Part shown: one piece after another, positions 37,387-43,118 of the stretch | Layout: every line of letters begins with the position of its first letter | Position numbering within the stretch: position 1 is the first letter of the stretch | Assembly: GCF_013823285.1 (NCBI RefSeq) | Contig: NZ_PNLV01000009.1 | Span: 1-43,118 of the forward strand | Direction: 5' to 3' | Source of the DNA: Brevundimonas sp. | GTDB lineage: Bacteria; Pseudomonadota; Alphaproteobacteria; Caulobacterales; Caulobacteraceae | DNA length: 43,118 nt | The notes under the pieces: model-generated | What the model saw: only the letters and a program-made list of their open reading frames with translations | Database searches by the model: none | Told to the model about the DNA's origin: nothing | Program-made: the position numbers and the translations under genes

Positions 37387-37405
37387 CGGCCAGAAGGCCG
37401 TTTTT
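37387..37405 (+). promoter_or_regulatory. terminator-like hairpin in flagellin 5' UTR
   Basis: CGGCC-AGAA-GGCCG-TTTTT inside the predicted leader. Confidence 0.55.
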
Positions 37406-37437
37406 CACTCCCCGACCAGAATGGAAGGACCGCCGAC

Positions 37438-38262
37438 ATGAACTCGGTGAACGTAAACGTGGGCGCGATGATCGCGCTCCAGAACCTGAACAAGACCAAC
37501 CAGGATCTGGGCACCACCCAGAACCGCATCAACACCGGGATGAAGGTCGCGTCCGCCAAGGACAATGGCTCTATCTGGGCCATCGCCCAGGGGCAGCGCG
37601 CTGAACTCGGAGCCCTGAATGCGGTTTCTCAATCGCTGGATCGCGGCACGTCCGCGGTCGACGTGGCCATGGCTGCGGGCGAGACGGTGTCGGACCTTCT
37701 GGTGCAGATGAAGGAGAAGGCCCTCGCGGCGACTGACGAGACCCTGACCACGTCCTCCCGCGAAGCGCTCGCGGAGGACTTCGAAGCCCTGCGCGACCAG
37801 ATCTCCAGTGTGGTCGCCAACGCCGAGTTCAACGGGGTCAACCTGCTGAACACCGGCGCCACAGGTTTCGAGGCCCTCGCGGACGCCAGCGGCGCGCTGC
37901 GGCTCACCGTCGCGGCCGAAGTGATGGCGCTGGGCGGGACCATTGTGTCGGTCGGCGCAAGTCAGAGCATCACCAGCATGTCCGACGCCTCGACCGCGCT
38001 GGACGCTGTGGACGACTCCATCGCCGCCGTGTCCGCCGCCCTCGCGCGGATGGGCACGAAATCCAAGGCGCTGGAGACGCACTCGACCTTCGTCGGCAAG
38101 CTCCAGGACGCCCTGGAGGCCGGCGTGGGGAATCTGGTGGATGCGGACCTGGCGAAGGAAAGCGCAAGGCTCCAGGCGTTGCAGACGAAGCAGCAGTTGG
38201 GCGTTCAGGCGCTGGGCATCGCCAACCAGGCGCCGCAGATGCTTCTGGGCCTGTTCCGCTAG
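37438..38262 (+). CDS. flagellin
   Basis: MNSVNVNVGAMIALQNLNKTNQDLGTTQNRINTGMKVASAKDNGSIWAIAQGQR...ALGIANQAPQMLLGLFR. Confidence 0.95.
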   Translation: MNSVNVNVGAMIALQNLNKTNQDLGTTQNRINTGMKVASAKDNGSIWAIAQGQRAELGALNAVSQSLDRGTSAVDVAMAAGETVSDLLVQMKEKALAATDETLTTSSREALAEDFEALRDQISSVVANAEFNGVNLLNTGATGFEALADASGALRLTVAAEVMALGGTIVSVGASQSITSMSDASTALDAVDDSIAAVSAALARMGTKSKALETHSTFVGKLQDALEAGVGNLVDADLAKESARLQALQTKQQLGVQALGIANQAPQMLLGLFR

Positions 38263-38401
38263 GGCCTGATCGGTTGAAGAGGAATCGCTTCGCGCTTCCT
38301 CCGACGCCGCAAGTCAGGCTCTCGCTGATGCCGGTTCTGTTCGGGATCAAGCGCCGGACGTGCGGAGCCTTCGGGCCCGCCGTCCGGCGTCCCTTACCGG
38401 A

Positions 38402-38878
38402 TCAGCGAATGGTCGAGGGATCGCAGACCGCGATCACGCCCCGCTGGCACGCTTCGACCCGACGGCGCCACTCGGCCAGATTGGCCTCATGCTCCTGCTG
38501 CCGGCGCAGCACTTCGGCCTCATAGGCCGCCTGTTCGGCCATATGCTCTTCCTCCAGCCGCGCCACCCACGCCTCATGATCGCGCAGGCCCTGCTCGTAT
38601 TCGGCCTGGGCCGAAGCGTTGGTCTGGCGCACGGACTGGTTATAGGCCTCGACCGCGGCGTTCAGACGCCGGGTCTCGTCGGTCTCCGGATCGTGGGCAG
38701 GCTTGTCGACCGGGGCGATTTCGTCCACCGGCGTCGGCTCAGCGGGGCGGGGCGGCGGAGTCCGGGTCCGCTCTTCGGCCTCCCGGGGATTGGCGAACAG
38801 ATCGTCCACAGCGTCCTGGGCGGCTGCGGGCATGGCGACCGCCAGGGTCAGGGCGGCCAGCAGGGGGATGCGAAGCAT
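38402..38878 (-). CDS. hypothetical secreted protein
   Basis: MLRIPLLAALTLAVAMPAAAQDAVDDLF signal peptide, coiled-coil-like Glu/Ala-rich body. Confidence 0.7.
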   Translation of the reverse strand: MLRIPLLAALTLAVAMPAAAQDAVDDLFANPREAEERTRTPPPRPAEPTPVDEIAPVDKPAHDPETDETRRLNAAVEAYNQSVRQTNASAQAEYEQGLRDHEAWVARLEEEHMAEQAAYEAEVLRRQQEHEANLAEWRRRVEACQRGVIAVCDPSTIR

Positions 38879-38967
38879 GACGGGTCTTCCTTCACCTCGG
38901 CGCCGGGGGCGGTCCGGCGGTTCGTCCTCACAACGAGCATGACCGCCGAACCGTTGCAATAAGGCGC

Positions 38968-40545
38968 GTGGACGCCGCCGGCTCCCGACGGGGTGGGCAA
39001 GCATTCCGGCCTCTGCTAGTTGCGCCGTTTACGGACGAAATTCTCAGACAAGCGACGCTGTTGGCCAAGACCCTCGACAAGGATCTCAAGAAGATCGGCC
39101 GCCTGGAGGCCGCGACCGCGGATCTCGGGCGCTCGCTCGCGTTCCCCGGCGTCGCCCTGCTGTTCCTGCTGGCCGTGGCCCTGTTCGCCCTGCGCATCGC
39201 CGGTGTCGGCGACCTGGCCATCTATGTGGTCTTCGGCACGGTGGTCGCAGGCTACATGGCCCTGAACATCGGCGCCAACGACGTGGCCAACAACATGGCC
39301 CCGGCGGTGGGGTCCAAGGCGCTCAGCCTGACCGCCGCCCTGATCATCGCCGCCATCTGTGAAGTCTCCGGCGCCCTCCTGGCCGGGGGGGCGGTGGTCG
39401 ACACCATCTCCAGGGGCATCATCACCCCGTCGCCGGAGCTGGACGCCCAGAGCCTGATCCTGCTGATGACCTCGGCCTTGCTGGCCGGGGCGCTGTGGCT
39501 GAACCTGGCCACCATCCTCGGCGCGCCGGTCTCCACCACACATTCCATCGTCGGCGCGGTTCTGGGCGCGGGCCTCGCGGCCTTCGGCGTCGGCGCCGTG
39601 GCCTGGCCGGTCATGGGGGGCATCGCGGCCAGCTGGGTCATCTCGCCGGTCATGGGCGGCATCATCGCGGCGGCCCTGCTGGCCTTCATCAAATGGCGCA
39701 TCCTGTTCCAGCAAGACCGGGTCGCCGCCGCGCGCCGCTGGGTGCCGGTGCTGGTGGGGCTGATGGCGGGGGTGTTCACCCTCTATATGTTCTCCAAGGG
39801 GCTCAACCGGATCTGGACGCCCCCCACGGCCGTGGTGCTGATCGGCGGCGCCGCCATGTCCGTGATCGGCTGGGCGGGCTCACGGCCCTGGGTGCTGCGC
39901 AAGGCCCGGGGCATGGAGAACGCCAAGAAGCAGGTGGCCACCCTGTTCGTGCCGCCCCTGATCCTGGCAGCCGCCCTGCTGTCCTTCGCCCACGGCGCCA
40001 ACGACGTGGCCAACGCCGTGGGGCCGCTGGCCGCCATCGTCGCCGCGGCCCAGTCCGGCTCGGCCGAGACCGGGGCTGTCGCCCTGCCGGTCTGGGTGCT
40101 GATCGTCGGCGGCATCGGCATCTCGCTGGGCCTGGCCCTGTTCGGGCCGCGGCTGATCCGCACCGTGGGCGAGAAGATCACCCGGATGGACCCCATGCGC
40201 GCCTTCTGCGTGGCGCTGGCGGCGGGCTCGACCGTGCTGGTGGCCTCCACCCTTGGCCTGCCGGTGTCCTCGACCCACATCGCCATCGGCGGCATCTTCG
40301 GCGTGGGGCTTCTGCGCGAGGTCATGACCAATCGCGGCGTGCGTCGGCGCAACGGAACCCCGTCGCCGGACACCATAGCGGTCACCCCGGAACAGGCCGT
40401 CAAGGCGGAGACCAAGCGTCAGAAGCGCCTTCTCGTCCGTCGCCAGCACCTTTGGGGCATCGCCGCGGCCTGGGTCGTCACGGTGCCTGCGGTGGCGATC
40501 CTCTCGGCGGTGATCTACCTGATCCTGACCCGTTTCCTTGGCTGA
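38968..40545 (+). CDS. inorganic phosphate transporter (Pit family)
   Basis: Duplicated PiT signatures GANDVANNMAPAVGSKAL and HGANDVANAVGPLAAI; GTG start uncertain. Confidence 0.92.
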   Translation: MDAAGSRRGGQAFRPLLVAPFTDEILRQATLLAKTLDKDLKKIGRLEAATADLGRSLAFPGVALLFLLAVALFALRIAGVGDLAIYVVFGTVVAGYMALNIGANDVANNMAPAVGSKALSLTAALIIAAICEVSGALLAGGAVVDTISRGIITPSPELDAQSLILLMTSALLAGALWLNLATILGAPVSTTHSIVGAVLGAGLAAFGVGAVAWPVMGGIAASWVISPVMGGIIAAALLAFIKWRILFQQDRVAAARRWVPVLVGLMAGVFTLYMFSKGLNRIWTPPTAVVLIGGAAMSVIGWAGSRPWVLRKARGMENAKKQVATLFVPPLILAAALLSFAHGANDVANAVGPLAAIVAAAQSGSAETGAVALPVWVLIVGGIGISLGLALFGPRLIRTVGEKITRMDPMRAFCVALAAGSTVLVASTLGLPVSSTHIAIGGIFGVGLLREVMTNRGVRRRNGTPSPDTIAVTPEQAVKAETKRQKRLLVRRQHLWGIAAAWVVTVPAVAILSAVIYLILTRFLG

Positions 40546-41069
40546 CGCCGCCGCTTGAGCGGTTTGGCTGGCGGGCCGTCGGCATCCGGCGGCGCCGTGA
40601 GGTCGGCGTGCAGGCGATCCAGCACCACGAGCAATTCGGCATTGTCGATCAGCCGCCGGGCCTGACGGTGGGTGGCCCAGTGGCGTCGCCGGCTGCCGCG
40701 CTCCGGCCAGTCCTTGGCCTGGTCATCGACCTTCAGCGGATACAGATCCACCGCGATCATGCGACGACTGTGACGCTCGATCTTTTCGGTCCGGTAGGTG
40801 CCGATGGCGACCTTGCCGATCTCTCCTCGAACGCCGGCTTCCTCCCAGGCCTCCTTGGCGGCCGAGCGGGCAGGGGTCATGTCATCCTCCACCGCGCCCT
40901 TCGGAAAGATCCACCGGCCGGTGCGCCGCGAGGTGATCAGCAGATAGGTCGGCTCGTCTCCGGCCCAGGCATAGGGAATGGCGCCGCTCTGAACGGTCGA
41001 GGGGCGCCCCGCCGGGGGCCAGGTTCGTCTGTGGCGAGCCCCCAGGGCCCGCACGATGCGGCGCAACAT
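40515..41069 (-). CDS. NUDIX hydrolase
   Basis: TGRWIFPKGAVEDDMTPARSAAKEAWEEAGVRG = Nudix box; 3' end overlaps the convergent Pit gene. Confidence 0.9.
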   Translation of the reverse strand: MLRRIVRALGARHRRTWPPAGRPSTVQSGAIPYAWAGDEPTYLLITSRRTGRWIFPKGAVEDDMTPARSAAKEAWEEAGVRGEIGKVAIGTYRTEKIERHSRRMIAVDLYPLKVDDQAKDWPERGSRRRHWATHRQARRLIDNAELLVVLDRLHADLTAPPDADGPPAKPLKRRRQPRKRVRIR

Positions 41070-41178
41070 CCAGCTACACTAGCCGGGTCGACTGAGTCGG
41101 GGGAGGCGGAAGACAAGCGTGTCGGGCGTCGCGTCCGGGGTGCGTCATCAGAAGGGCGCCGCGGGCCGACCGGGGCGG

Positions 41179-41586
41179 TCAGCGATTGGCCAAACCCGCC
41201 TTGGCCGGGAGCTTCGAGGCAGGGATCAGGAGATCCTTGACCACCTGTCGGAACCGCGCGGCGCTGAGCGGCTTGGACAGGACGGCGTCAGCGCCGAGCG
41301 TTGTGGCCACGGCGAGCAGATAGTTGGCGTCCATGCTGCCGCCGCTGGAGATCGCCAGAATCCGCACGTTCGGATAGAGCTGGCGCGCTTCCATGAGCGT
41401 CTCCAGTCCGTCCTTCTCGGGCATCAGCATATCGAGCACCATCAGGTCGATGGGGACGGCCTTGAGGATGCGGAGCGCCTCGCTTCCGTCGGCGGCTTCG
41501 ACGATGGCGTGGTCCCCGTCGCGCAGGAACTCCACCGCGATGGCGCGTACGGTCGGGTCGTCGTCTACGATGATGATGGCGGCCAT
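41179..41586 (-). CDS. single-domain response regulator
   Basis: MAAIIIVDDDPTVRAIAVEFL...LMVLDMLMPEKDG...ADAVLSKPLS; REC fold with DD/D/K residues. Confidence 0.9.
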   Translation of the reverse strand: MAAIIIVDDDPTVRAIAVEFLRDGDHAIVEAADGSEALRILKAVPIDLMVLDMLMPEKDGLETLMEARQLYPNVRILAISSGGSMDANYLLAVATTLGADAVLSKPLSAARFRQVVKDLLIPASKLPAKAGLANR

Positions 41587-41651
41587 GAGTTTGCTCCGTA
41601 TGCACACTCTCACGGAAAGGGCGCCAATCCGCTAACGGAGAGGCTTAACGC

Positions 41652-43118
41652 TCAGGCCGCGCGATCGCCCAGGCGGGAAATCTCGCTCAATTCCATAGGT
41701 CTGTAGAAATGGTACCCTTGGAGGTAGTGGACCCCCGCAGTGCGCAGGAAAGCCGCCTGTTCGGCCGTCTCCACCCCTTCGCAGACCACCTTCACCCCCA
41801 GGGCGCGGCCCACCCCGATGACGGCATGGATGATCGCGGCTGAAGCCGTGCTGGACAGGCAGTCCTGAACAAAGCTGCGGTCGATCTTGAGCGTGTCGAA
41901 CGGCAGGTCCTTCAGGGCCTGGAAGCTGGTGAAGCCAGTCCCGAAATCATCCAGCGCGGCGCGTACGCCCAGCGCCTTCAGTTCAGCGATGCCGATCGCC
42001 GACCGCTTCATATCCAGCATGGCGGTTTCGGTGACCTCGATCTCCAGTCGTTGCGGATCGAAGCCCTCGGCCGTCAGGGCGTCACGCACCCGGTCCGCGA
42101 AGCCCGGCTCCTGGAACTCCTCGGGGAAGACGTTCACGGCGACGCTAAGATGTTCAAGGCCCGCCAGATCCCGCATGGCGCGGCGCATAACGAAATCGGT
42201 CAGTCGCGGACCCAGGGCCGCCCGGGCCACGCACGGCAGGAAGGCGTCGGGGCACAAGGGGCCTCGTTCGGGATGGTCCCACCGCACCAGCGCCTCGACC
42301 TTGCCGCAGGGACCGGCGTTGCGATCGACGATGGGCTGGTACACCAGCCTCAGGCCGCCGTTGGTCAGGGCTTCCTCGAACTCGGCCTCGAACGGTTCGC
42401 GGACGGGGGCGTCCCCGAACAGGGCGGCGGAGGTGAGCTCGAGGGCCTGATGCAGGCCGTCCACCTCGACGTAAAGACCGGATCTGTTCTCGCGCGCCCC
42501 GGCCTCGACGGTGGAGGCGGCCGCCGCCACGGCGCGGGCGCCGATGCTGAGGCTCATGGACTTCAGGGCATGGGCGGCGCGGGCCAGGGCGTCCCTGTCG
42601 CCCGTCAGCAGCGCGGCGTCGATTTCGCCTGCACGCAGCGGCGCATTGGCGCGATAGAGGCCTTGCACCCGATCCAGGAACTCGGGCTTGCGCAGGGCGA
42701 TGGCGTCCAGTTCCGCCCGCACTTGGGGGTCAAACAATGCGGCGTCGGCATCCGCCTGCGGGGTGCGGGGTTCCGCGGGTTCCGGCGCCGTCACGGCCTT
42801 GTCGGCGCAGGTCCGCTGCAGGGCGCCTGCCAGATCCCGCACAGTGAAGGGCTTGTAGACGACACCGTCCATCCCCGCCTCGCGCCAGGCGTCGGCCCCG
42901 GCTCCGATCACATGGGCGGTCAGGGCCAGGATCGCCGCGCGGGGCCGGCCGGCCTCGCTTTCCTCCGCCCTGATGCGGGCCGTGGTCTCGAAGCCGTCCA
43001 GACCCGGCATGGACCCGTCCATGAACACCAGATCGAAGGCTTCGGCCCGCATGAGCTCAATGGCCGCTTCGCCGCTCTCCGCCAGGGTGACCTCCACATC
43101 CAGCTGACTCAGGGTCTC
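41652..43118 (-). CDS. REC-Hpt-EAL multidomain signalling protein (5' end beyond window)
   Basis: REC (DLVFMDGSMPGLDG...YKPFTVRDL), Hpt-like (ALARAAHALKSMSLSIGA), EAL (KVEALVRWDHPERGP, EVTETAMLD, LDDFGTGFTSFQALKDLPFDTLKID); reading frame open to the window edge. Confidence 0.9.
   Translation of the reverse strand, partial: ETLSQLDVEVTLAESGEAAIELMRAEAFDLVFMDGSMPGLDGFETTARIRAEESEAGRPRAAILALTAHVIGAGADAWREAGMDGVVYKPFTVRDLAGALQRTCADKAVTAPEPAEPRTPQADADAALFDPQVRAELDAIALRKPEFLDRVQGLYRANAPLRAGEIDAALLTGDRDALARAAHALKSMSLSIGARAVAAAASTVEAGARENRSGLYVEVDGLHQALELTSAALFGDAPVREPFEAEFEEALTNGGLRLVYQPIVDRNAGPCGKVEALVRWDHPERGPLCPDAFLPCVARAALGPRLTDFVMRRAMRDLAGLEHLSVAVNVFPEEFQEPGFADRVRDALTAEGFDPQRLEIEVTETAMLDMKRSAIGIAELKALGVRAALDDFGTGFTSFQALKDLPFDTLKIDRSFVQDCLSSTASAAIIHAVIGVGRALGVKVVCEGVETAEQAAFLRTAGVHYLQGYHFYRPMELSEISRLGDRAA

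Noticed and set aside
39495-41240. 581-aa plus-strand ORF
   Set aside because: Overlaps Pit in another frame and NUDIX antisense; Gly/Arg-rich shadow.

Overview
This is a high-GC alphaproteobacterial chromosome segment with Caulobacterales/Brevundimonas-like gene content (an inference from protein reading only). From left to right it holds: (i) an imuA-imuB mutasome pair with a textbook alphaproteobacterial LexA box (GTTC-N7-GTTC); (ii) remnants of a large serine recombinase and of an SRAP (YedK/HMCES-type) gene; (iii) a ~12 kb metal-acquisition island (~4.7-15.7 kb). The island encodes a MerC-like protein, a LolD/FtsX-type ABC transporter with a His-rich permease loop, a DUF3299 lipoprotein, a DUF1826 protein, two TonB-dependent receptors and a BtuF/FecCD/FhuC-type importer. 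Its two divergent intergenic regions each carry a nearly identical 15-bp palindrome, TGTTAC[T/G]ATATAACA, which I read as Zur boxes; (iv) an Rrf2 regulator/FAD-oxidoreductase pair and a Crp/Fnr regulator; (v) a 17-30 kb tract of small stress-type genes (DUF4142, YciF-like, SRPBCC, ADH, SDR, P450, L,D-transpeptidase remnant, small hydrophilic proteins) with candidate EcfG-type promoters and a decayed duplicated segment; (vi) tRNA-Ser(CGA); (vii) housekeeping genes (NrtR-like, HD hydrolase, MoxR, Pit, NUDIX, response regulator, REC-Hpt-EAL protein) and a flagellin locus (TPR protein, flbT, flaF, flagellin) with a sigma-54 promoter and a terminator-like hairpin in the flagellin leader. The best candidate for an under-described system is the two-box, probably Zur-controlled, dual ABC/TonB metal (zinc or zinc-metallophore) uptake island. 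All family calls come from reading the translations; no database search was run.
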